Shown: positions 1 to 5,248 of the stretch, piece after piece
Numbering within the stretch: the stretch's first letter is position 1
Layout: each line of letters opens with the position of its first letter
Origin: Pseudomonadota bacterium
GTDB lineage: Bacteria; Pseudomonadota; Alphaproteobacteria; UBA9655
Reading direction: 5' to 3'
Length of the DNA: 5,248 nucleotides
NCBI GenBank assembly: GCA_021809225.1
Contig: JAKBAL010000197.1
Coordinates: forward strand, 1 to 5,248
Position numbers and translations under genes: made by a program
The notes under the pieces: generated by a model
What the model saw: only the letters and a program-made list of their open reading frames with translations
What the model was told of the DNA's origin: nothing
Databases searched by the model: none

Positions 1-3000
1 GATCTCGATGGAAAAATTGTTCTGGATGCCACGCAGGCCACGTCGGATGAGGAGCAGTGGAAACTTTTCTTAAATCTTCTCGCTCACCATCGTCCCAAAA
101 GGCCTTTAGATGGCGTTGTTTTAACGATTCCAGCGTCCGAAATTACTGGACAAACCATGCTTTCCCACGACGATGTTCTGATTCGTGCAGAATATCTTTA
201 TGGAAAAATGTGGCAAATGCAGCATCTTACTGGGATAAGAGTTCCTATTTATGTTGTTGTAACAAAGTGCGATCTTCTTCCTGGTTTTGATTCTTTTTGT
301 AAATCAATTCCTACCAAAAATCGACGTGATATTTTTGGTTGGTCAAATGATCATGCGGTCGATTCGATTTATGATTCGGAATGGATTGACGAAGCCTTTT
401 CCTCCCTTAATAGCTCTCTCTATCGGGTTCAAGAAGAAATTTACGCAGATGGGAAAACGACAGACGACGGAGATGGTGTATTTTTATTTCCCTTAACTCT
501 TAACCAATTGAAAGGTGGAGTGCGAACATACACAGATCATCTGTTTAAACCCTCTGGCTACCATGAATCTTTCTTTTTGAGAGGAATATATTTTATAGGC
601 GATAGCCACCTTGAAAAATCAATATCAGGGAGAGAATCCTCACAAAACCTTACTTCCATCCTCAATCAAGAAGAAAGGAAGCAAACGAGAAATCTTTATT
701 TTGTTGATAATCTCTTCGAGAATAAGATTTTTCGTGAAGTGGGACTGGCTCGTCCCATCTCACGGATTCTTTTAGGCACAACAACCTCCATACGCTTTGC
801 AAAAATTGCTGTTGCCGTGGCTGCTATCATTGGAACTCTGGGTCTATTACGCGCAAATGAAACCCTACAAAATGCGAGAATGAATCTGGTGCCTGCATTG
901 ACTCAAGTTGAAATTACTTTAGAAAAAATTCGCGGTCGGGGTGAAACGACAGATATTAATCGTATTTATTTTGATGACCAAGCCCAAACCCTTCTTAATA
1001 CGATGACTCAAATTAGCGTAAATCACCTTTCCTCCATTTTTATTCCTTCGTCCTGGTTTTCTAATTTAGATGCGAAGATTAAATATGTGATGGGCCTTGC
1101 TTATGATCAAGTCATCCTTCGTTCAATGGCTACAGAGTTAATTTATAAAGCCCAGAAACTCTTTAATTTGGACACGATAATTCCCGTTATAGAAGCCGTT
1201 GGCAATGGCATTGATCCTCTTGAGATAGCTGAGTTTTATCGCTTACGAAACTATGTTTTTTCCGTACAAGCCCTTGAACTCGCAGCCACTAAGTTTAACG
1301 AGCTAGGAGTATCCTCTAGCTTAAAAGATGTCGCGGAGATCATCAAGTATTTATTCAATTATAATATGCCAACTTCTTTCTATAGCCACGCCAGTTATTA
1401 TGCAAGTGCTTTAAAACATACAAGCATTAAAGTTTTTGATTTTGATAGTTACAGTGATGATGCTTCTATAAAATTACGTAAACTATTTGATGAATTTCAA
1501 CTCGCAGCCTTTGACCCCTCCCAGATGATTCCAGGGCTTGGACGCCTGGTAACAAGCTTTTCCGAATTTTCGGGAGAACGCAATTATACAGCCTACGATA
1601 CTGATCTTTTGCGTGAAATTTTTGATAGTCTCAATCAGACAATCACTTCCATACAGAATCCTGGGCTTGAATGGCTTGATGCAGATCATTTTACTCCTGG
1701 CCCTTCATACGAATACACAGTTGGTCTTATTGTTGGGTCTAGCTTTTTTACAAGCACAACTGCCAGTGATTTAATCAGTGAGGTTGATCACAACTTTGTA
1801 AATTTCCGTAAACGCCTTGCTAATTATACTTCTCCCCTCATCAAAGGAGGAAGCCTCTTTTTTGTGGAAAACGGTGAAGCACTGGCTCAACCATCTGCAG
1901 GAGCCCTTAGCCTCCAAGCGAACTTGGCTCTTTTCTTTAAAGAGCCCTTCATGGCTCAAACGGGAGATAGTACCATTATAGTTGATATCCCTATAGGGTC
2001 TGTGTTGCTCTGGGATACACTACGTCTTCAAGAAGCTGTTCAGCTCATTCAGGGTTATAATAATTTTATGAGTTCACAGCTTTTGAGCTTGCCAAAAGTT
2101 CTGCAACCTTTGCTTCAAAAGATAGGGCGGGATAGCCTGACAAAAAATCTCATCCGTTTTATTGTCGATGCAGAAGTCTTTAGTTCTGATACCGTAACAG
2201 GCTCTAGCTCTGCACCTGAGGATAATTTGCTTTCTCAAGTTCAAAACTATCGAGTTGCAGCTCCCTATTTAGAACAGATTTTATTTGCCCTTAAAGCAAA
2301 TAACGCTAATTCAGCATTCAGCACCCTCAAAAGCCTTCTGACTTCACAAGCCTATACGCCTCTGGAAAAGCTTAACACTATTCTCGAGGAAGAATCTCCA
2401 TATGCCATTAAAGATAATTCCTTTGATTGGTGGGTTGGTAAAAATTTGGCTGCACTAGAAGCCTATGGGGTTTCTAATCTAACAGAACTCAAAAACTATC
2501 TTGAATTACAGAGAGATCGCATTAATTATTTAGCACGTGAATTTTCAGGTCCTCTCGTTTACTTCCTTGAACAAATCAATAAAGAAGGAATGCCTGGAAA
2601 TCTCCCTCTCGTAACGAAATGGGAAGGAATTATTAATGGGCTTAACGGGTATGAACGAAAGGCCCCTGGCAATGGTCTTGTTAAGCTTGAAGATTTTATT
2701 TTGAACACGCTTAATGATGTTACACTTGCAACTTGCAAGAAATATGCCAGCACAGTCAGTATGCTTTCGATATCTCAAGATTTCTTTGTAACAATTTTAG
2801 TAGACCTTCAAGAAAAACTTCATAAACGTTGTGTTGAACTTTCAGGAGATGTGTCTGTTTATTTTTACTCTGAACTAGCTCAATTCTTTAATGCCAATTT
2901 GGCTGGTAAATTTCCTTTTGTCGAAGCCGTGGATGAGGCAACTCCTGATGCAAATCCTGAAGATATTCGCACTTTCTTTGAGATGGTTGATAACCAGACA

Positions 3001-3780
3001 ACAAACATTAAAGCATCCCTCATGCAAGCCACAAATTTAGGTCCTGCCGGCAAGAATGCGTTTGCTTTTATTGAACAAATGGAACAAGTTCGCCATTTCT
3101 TTGGAGACTACTTGGCGCCAAATTCGACCCTCCCCTATCCTGCCTTTAGCTTTCAGGTGGCATTCAGAGTTAATAAGGAAAGAGAAATTCGTGCCAATGA
3201 AGTTCTTGATTGGCAACTTACAACCCAAGATAACACTCTTACAATGCGTTCTCCCTCCCACATTGGTTATTGGATGGAAGGAAATTCTGTGAACATGACA
3301 TTTCGCTGGGCTCTCAATAGCCCCTTGCAACCCCAAATAACCAATGTCGTTCCTGAGTTTGAAGCTCAAGGCGGAAATGCAACTTTTTCCTACTCTGGAA
3401 CGTGGGCATTCCTGCGGCTTTTGCGGCAACATCAAGCAAGACCTTCTGATTTTGACTTTTTAAATGATGAAAATCCAATAACACTTCGTTTTGATATTCC
3501 CTTAACAAATGTATTATCAAATGGAGGCTTAAATACAGGAATATGCTCCTTAGGATCCGGCTCATTAGGCTCTTCAGACTCCTTAGGCAACTTGCCAAGA
3601 GCAACTGTTTTTGTAGGCCTTAGGGTCTCTCCTTTAGAGATGACTCCTCTCAGGAAAACTGGACTTTCCCCTCAAGCCGCCCCAAATCCAACACAGCCAC
3701 CAAAAATACGTGTAGGTGCACCTGTCAACTTGCCTTACTTTCCCTTCCGTGCACCACGCCTTAATAATCAGGAGAGGTAA
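1..3780 (+). CDS. tssM: TssM (IcmF family) T6SS membrane-complex protein, 5' partial
   Basis: TssM is the large inner-membrane scaffold of the TssJLM complex: a cytoplasmic NTPase-like domain, then a long periplasmic part that reaches TssJ at the outer membrane. The frame is open from base 1, so the start and first roughly 200 residues (first membrane hairpin and Walker A) lie outside; the ATG at 157 is internal. Visible residues (fragment numbering): VLDATQ at 7-12, where a G3 DxxG motif is expected; RPLDGVVLTIPAS around 34-46; the G4 motif VVTKCDLLPGF at 86-96; FFLRGIYFIGDS at 191-202; NLYFVDNLFENKIFRE at 231-246. These are typical of the IcmF_related N-terminal region. A membrane segment spans 269-283, followed by the periplasmic IcmF-related region. 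The TssM C-terminal domain lies about 1050-1180, with FRWA at 1101-1104 and GTWAFLRLLR at 1133-1142. A Ser-Leu-Gly-rich patch (1183-1196) and Pro-rich tail follow. Family assignment is firm; subdomain edges are approximate. Confidence 0.96.
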   Translation, partial: DLDGKIVLDATQATSDEEQWKLFLNLLAHHRPKRPLDGVVLTIPASEITGQTMLSHDDVLIRAEYLYGKMWQMQHLTGIRVPIYVVVTKCDLLPGFDSFCKSIPTKNRRDIFGWSNDHAVDSIYDSEWIDEAFSSLNSSLYRVQEEIYADGKTTDDGDGVFLFPLTLNQLKGGVRTYTDHLFKPSGYHESFFLRGIYFIGDSHLEKSISGRESSQNLTSILNQEERKQTRNLYFVDNLFENKIFREVGLARPISRILLGTTTSIRFAKIAVAVAAIIGTLGLLRANETLQNARMNLVPALTQVEITLEKIRGRGETTDINRIYFDDQAQTLLNTMTQISVNHLSSIFIPSSWFSNLDAKIKYVMGLAYDQVILRSMATELIYKAQKLFNLDTIIPVIEAVGNGIDPLEIAEFYRLRNYVFSVQALELAATKFNELGVSSSLKDVAEIIKYLFNYNMPTSFYSHASYYASALKHTSIKVFDFDSYSDDASIKLRKLFDEFQLAAFDPSQMIPGLGRLVTSFSEFSGERNYTAYDTDLLREIFDSLNQTITSIQNPGLEWLDADHFTPGPSYEYTVGLIVGSSFFTSTTASDLISEVDHNFVNFRKRLANYTSPLIKGGSLFFVENGEALAQPSAGALSLQANLALFFKEPFMAQTGDSTIIVDIPIGSVLLWDTLRLQEAVQLIQGYNNFMSSQLLSLPKVLQPLLQKIGRDSLTKNLIRFIVDAEVFSSDTVTGSSSAPEDNLLSQVQNYRVAAPYLEQILFALKANNANSAFSTLKSLLTSQAYTPLEKLNTILEEESPYAIKDNSFDWWVGKNLAALEAYGVSNLTELKNYLELQRDRINYLAREFSGPLVYFLEQINKEGMPGNLPLVTKWEGIINGLNGYERKAPGNGLVKLEDFILNTLNDVTLATCKKYASTVSMLSISQDFFVTILVDLQEKLHKRCVELSGDVSVYFYSELAQFFNANLAGKFPFVEAVDEATPDANPEDIRTFFEMVDNQTTNIKASLMQATNLGPAGKNAFAFIEQMEQVRHFFGDYLAPNSTLPYPAFSFQVAFRVNKEREIRANEVLDWQLTTQDNTLTMRSPSHIGYWMEGNSVNMTFRWALNSPLQPQITNVVPEFEAQGGNATFSYSGTWAFLRLLRQHQARPSDFDFLNDENPITLRFDIPLTNVLSNGGLNTGICSLGSGSLGSSDSLGNLPRATVFVGLRVSPLEMTPLRKTGLSPQAAPNPTQPPKIRVGAPVNLPYFPFRAPRLNNQER
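3770..3777 (+). promoter_or_regulatory. Shine-Dalgarno site of tssA inside the end of tssM
   Basis: AGGAGAGG lies in the last codons of tssM. Its AGGAG core ends 7 bases before the ATG at 3782, which is ideal spacing. It decides the tssA start in favour of 3782 over the upstream in-frame ATG at 3716. Since tssM stops at 3780, one base before the tssA start, ribosomes ending on tssM could restart on tssA; that coupling is inferred. Confidence 0.85.
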
Positions 3781-3781
3781 T

Positions 3782-4858
3782 ATGGCAACAAATGAATCCT
3801 TAGAACCTGCCCTCTCCCTTCTTTTAGAACCGTTTCCGGGGAAGGATATCTCTGGTGAATCATTACGCTATACAGACGTTTATGACGACATTCGTGAAGC
3901 ACGGCGAGAAGACGATGAAAATCTTCCTCAAGGTGTATGGAAAACAGAAATAAAAAAGGCTGATTGGGAAAAAGTAACTCTCCTATGTCAAGAAGCCCTT
4001 ATGAAACGCTCAAAAGATCTTCAAATCGCAGCATGGCTTGCGGAGGCCTGGCTTCGTCTTGAAGGGATTGGGGGACTTGTACGAGGACTTGGGCTTATAT
4101 TGGGTTTAACCCGCAATTTTTGGGATGAGATTCATCCCCAAATGAATAAAAAAGGTTATGAACTTCGTACAGTGCCCTATGAATGGATTAATGCACGACT
4201 CAGCGAAGATATCTTATGTGTTCTTATCAGTATGCCTTCAGACCACACCTCGCTTCCCTATCGATTTTTAGACTACAATGAAGCCAATCGCCTTGAACAT
4301 TCTGTAAAAAGAAACCACTTACAAGGAGCTGTTCAACATTTAGAGGAAAAACAACTCTCTTTTTCAAAAGTATCCTTAAGCATAGACCAAACACCCGCAG
4401 ATTATTATCGTTACATGGATGAGAACTGCCGATTGGCCATAGAAGAGATGACAGAGCTCGAAGAAGAACTTCGCATTCATTTAGGGGGAGAAGCTCCAGC
4501 TTTTTATCGACTCCGCGAAAAGATAGATGGTCTTCAACGGTTTGCACGACATGTTCTCAATGAAAGAGGTGAAAAACGAGAAACGCATAAATTAAGTACG
4601 GAAACCTCCCGAGAGGAACGCCCTCATACGAAAACTCTTTCCAACCCCATCCAGAGTCGAGAACAAGCCTATGCAATTTTAGGACAGGTAGCCGCTTATC
4701 TTGAACGTGCCGAACCCCATAGCCCCACACCTTACCTTATACAACGTGCAATTGCTTGGGGAGGAATGACCCTTTCAGAAGTCGTTAAGGATACACTCCA
4801 TAACGGTCAAGATATGTCCTTGCTATTGGATATACTTGACGTGAAGAAAGAGATATAG
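3782..4858 (+). CDS. tssA: TssA, T6SS baseplate/sheath assembly protein (ImpA_N family)
   Basis: TssA is a cytoplasmic T6SS component that helps place the baseplate on the membrane complex and guides tube and sheath polymerisation. The protein has 358 residues, close to short TssA1-type proteins. The ImpA_N domain fills about 10-125, with its usual landmarks: GESLRYTDVYDDI (25-37), LPQGVWKTEIKKADW (48-62), SKDLQIAAWLAEAW (77-90) and FWDEIHP (113-119). A variable middle follows, with a charged, probably helical stretch rich in Glu, Arg and Lys (about 215-290). The C-terminal domain begins at SREQAYAILGQ (292) and carries EPHSPTPYL (from 311) and AIAWGGMTL, the signature of the short TssA class, which forms the oligomeric end of the molecule. 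The start at 3782 is chosen because a strong Shine-Dalgarno precedes it and the family begins near here; the 22 extra residues from 3716 would overlap tssM and resemble no TssA N-terminus. No frameshift or missing region is seen. Confidence 0.95.
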   Translation: MATNESLEPALSLLLEPFPGKDISGESLRYTDVYDDIREARREDDENLPQGVWKTEIKKADWEKVTLLCQEALMKRSKDLQIAAWLAEAWLRLEGIGGLVRGLGLILGLTRNFWDEIHPQMNKKGYELRTVPYEWINARLSEDILCVLISMPSDHTSLPYRFLDYNEANRLEHSVKRNHLQGAVQHLEEKQLSFSKVSLSIDQTPADYYRYMDENCRLAIEEMTELEEELRIHLGGEAPAFYRLREKIDGLQRFARHVLNERGEKRETHKLSTETSREERPHTKTLSNPIQSREQAYAILGQVAAYLERAEPHSPTPYLIQRAIAWGGMTLSEVVKDTLHNGQDMSLLLDILDVKKEI

Positions 4859-4898
4859 GGAGCTGCCATCTTTAAAAAAGTCCATTATTCCCCAGTAG

Positions 4899-4948
4899 CG
4901 GAATTTAGGCATTCTTCGTGAGCGGACGTTAGAATGCCTTAATATCCG
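4899..4948. repeat. Palindrome 1 (long hairpin)
   Basis: The arm 4899-4915 pairs with 4931-4948. AGGCATTCT (4907-4915) matches AGAATGCCT (4931-4939) over 9 bases. After a T-T mismatch (4906/4940), 4903-4905 pair with 4941-4943, and after a one-base bulge at 4944, CGGA (4899-4902) pairs with TCCG (4945-4948). The 15-base loop has a possible inner CGT/ACG stem. No T-run follows, so it is not a standard intrinsic terminator, though it could still protect the 3' end of the tssM-tssA transcript. Confidence 0.8.
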
Positions 4949-4985
4949 GACCCCAGTGCAATTTTGAACAAGCTCACTTTGGTCC
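4948..4985. repeat. Weak palindrome between the two long hairpins
   Basis: GGACC (4948-4952) pairs with GGTCC (4981-4985) and AGTG (4955-4958) with CACT (4975-4978), separated by a CC/TT internal mismatch, with a 16-base AT-rich loop. It shares its left edge with palindrome 1, so the two cannot both form fully. Confidence 0.5.
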
Positions 4986-4999
4986 CTCGCTTTCGCGAG
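4986..4999. repeat. Short tetraloop hairpin CTCGC-TTTC-GCGAG
   Basis: A perfect 5-base, GC-rich stem closes a 4-base loop. No T-run follows, so there is no sign of an intrinsic terminator. Just downstream, 5004-5013 is a perfect 10-base palindrome, GACCTAGGTC, at the edge of the next long hairpin. Confidence 0.6.
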
Positions 5000-5012
5000 T
5001 ACAGACCTAGGT

Positions 5013-5074
5013 CCCGAATATTAAGAAAATCAACCGCTTAGCCAAGGCTTTGCGGTGATTTTCTAAATTCCGGG
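5013..5074. repeat. Palindrome 2 (long hairpin)
   Basis: The arm 5013-5037 pairs with 5052-5074. Strong parts are CCCG/CGGG at the base (5013-5016 with 5071-5074), AGAAAATC with GATTTTCT (5024-5031 with 5057-5064), and ACCGC with GCGGT (5033-5037 with 5052-5056), interrupted by single bulges at 5019 and 5032 and mismatches at 5017/5070 and 5023/5065. Inside, AGCC (5040-5043) faces GGCT (5046-5049). About 62 bases are almost fully self-complementary, far above chance. The tips are nearly those of palindrome 1, but the core is unrelated. Confidence 0.85.
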
Positions 5075-5112
5075 ATGACGCAGTTTGGAGAATGGTTACA
5101 ACGAGGATGCTT

Positions 5113-5248
5113 CTATAAAACTATAGTATTTCCCTAGATAGTTGATAGACAGAGATCAAGAAGATTATGAAGGTTATCACAGCCTTTTTGGACGAGTGGT
5201 CTAAGAATGGACTTTATTTTGTGCCACCAGTGTTCGATAGGATTGAGA
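5113..5248 (-). mobile_element. IS630-family insertion sequence, right-hand part only
   Basis: The element is inferred from its transposase end at 5134-5248. Its outer boundary is not resolved because the other end lies outside, so the terminal inverted repeat cannot be matched. I place it tentatively at the small palindrome CTATA-AAAC-TATAG (5113-5126), since ends of IS630 elements usually lie a few tens of bases past the stop codon and flank a TA target. The true end could lie anywhere from about 5075 to 5130. Confidence 0.45.
5134..5248 (-). CDS. IS630-family transposase, C-terminal 37 residues (start outside window)
   Basis: Reading the - strand from 5247 down to the TAG at 5134-5136 gives 37 codons beginning LNPIEHWWHKIKSILR and ending DLCLSTI. 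The pattern LNPIE-x-x-W-x-K-x-K is the end of the DDE catalytic domain of IS630/Tc1-type transposases, which cut and rejoin DNA at TA dinucleotides; the Glu of NPIE is the third catalytic acid. The base at 5248 is a T in third codon position, which would suit the usual preceding Asp, but that codon is not complete here. The gene runs convergent to tssA with 275 bases between the stops. Only the C-terminus is visible, so whether the transposase is intact cannot be judged. An open + strand frame over the same bases (5167-5248) is a shadow. Confidence 0.85.
   Translation of the reverse strand, partial: LNPIEHWWHKIKSILRPLVQKGCDNLHNLLDLCLSTI

Larger units (their letters stand above)
4899..5074. 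repeat. Composite palindromic repeat block downstream of tssA
   Basis: This block holds two imperfect palindromes (4899-4948 and 5013-5074) around a third, weaker one and a small tight hairpin. The outer ends match each other as inverted repeats: CGGAATTTAG at 4899-4908 and CTAAATTCCG at 5063-5072, 10 of 10 bases. The inner ends also match: CTTAATATCCGGACC at 4938-4952 against the complement of 5010-5025, with one gap and one mismatch. The block has no supportable reading frame and separates the T6SS operon from the convergent transposase. Such arrays are typical of dispersed intergenic repeats; whether copies exist elsewhere in the genome cannot be seen here. Confidence 0.8.

Noticed and set aside
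3037..3435. 132-codon - strand open frame within tssM
   Set aside because: It lies opposite the conserved TssM C-terminal domain, has no family resemblance and no gene-like context; a shadow frame.
157..3780. ATG at 157 as the start of tssM
   Set aside because: The frame is open to base 1 and residues before this ATG (LDAT, W..FLNLL, RPLDGVVLTIPAS) match conserved TssM sequence, so the start is upstream of the window.
3716..3781. Upstream ATG at 3716 as the start of tssA
   Set aside because: It would overlap tssM by 65 bases and add 22 residues unlike any TssA N-terminus. The ATG at 3782 has a strong Shine-Dalgarno at the right distance.
4227..4547. 106-codon - strand open frame within tssA
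   Set aside because: It lies wholly inside tssA on the opposite strand and has no recognisable domain.
4899..5074. Hairpins as intrinsic terminators for the tssM-tssA operon
   Set aside because: None of the hairpins is followed by a T-run on the + strand, and the - strand sides also lack one; the repeats may still affect transcript ends, but the standard signal is absent.
4899..5074. CRISPR array or tRNA gene
   Set aside because: There are no regularly spaced direct repeats, only inverted ones, and no segment fits a tRNA cloverleaf with acceptor, D, anticodon and T-loop features.
5142..5171. Possible promoter TTGATA ... TATGAA on the + strand
   Set aside because: It lies within the transposase coding sequence, the match is weak and no gene follows in that direction.
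5167..5248. Open + strand frame beginning MKVITAFLDEW
   Set aside because: It is antisense to the recognisable IS630 transposase end (NPIEHWWHKIK) and has no good ribosome binding site.

Overview
The window is the tail of a type VI secretion system (T6SS) operon, followed by a repeat-rich intergenic stretch and the end of an insertion sequence. Two co-directional genes fill bases 1-4858 on the + strand: the C-terminal 1259 residues of the inner-membrane scaffold TssM (IcmF family), whose start lies outside the window, and a complete TssA (ImpA_N family, 358 aa). One base separates them. From 4859 to about 5133 there is no supportable gene, but there is a dense set of palindromes. From 5134 to the right edge, on the - strand, lie the last 37 codons of an IS630-family transposase, which the forward reading hides.

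The source looks like a Gram-negative bacterium with a moderately AT-rich genome. Both T6SS proteins have recognisable family motifs. IS630-type transposases and palindromic intergenic repeats ending in CCCGGAAT/ATTCCGGGATGAC-like tips are common in host-associated Alphaproteobacteria (Rickettsiales, Holosporales and relatives). An intracellular alphaproteobacterium is therefore my best guess, but it is an inference and no marker gene in the window settles it.

How the genes work together: TssM spans the inner membrane and periplasm as the core of the TssJLM membrane complex. TssA is a cytoplasmic protein that helps dock the baseplate to that complex and guides polymerisation of the sheath and tube. 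The tight spacing, with the tssA Shine-Dalgarno inside the last tssM codons, fits co-transcription and probably coupled translation. tssA appears to be the last intact gene of this operon, since the next gene faces the other way and belongs to a mobile element.

The most interesting structure is at 4899-5074. Two adjacent imperfect palindromes share nearly the same tips but have different cores. Because the tips match, the outer and inner arms can also pair across the whole block, giving a possible four-way, cloverleaf-like fold. I found no complete new system here. The unusual points are this repeat block, a degenerate GTPase-like motif in TssM, and a low-complexity insert and tail at the TssM C-terminus.
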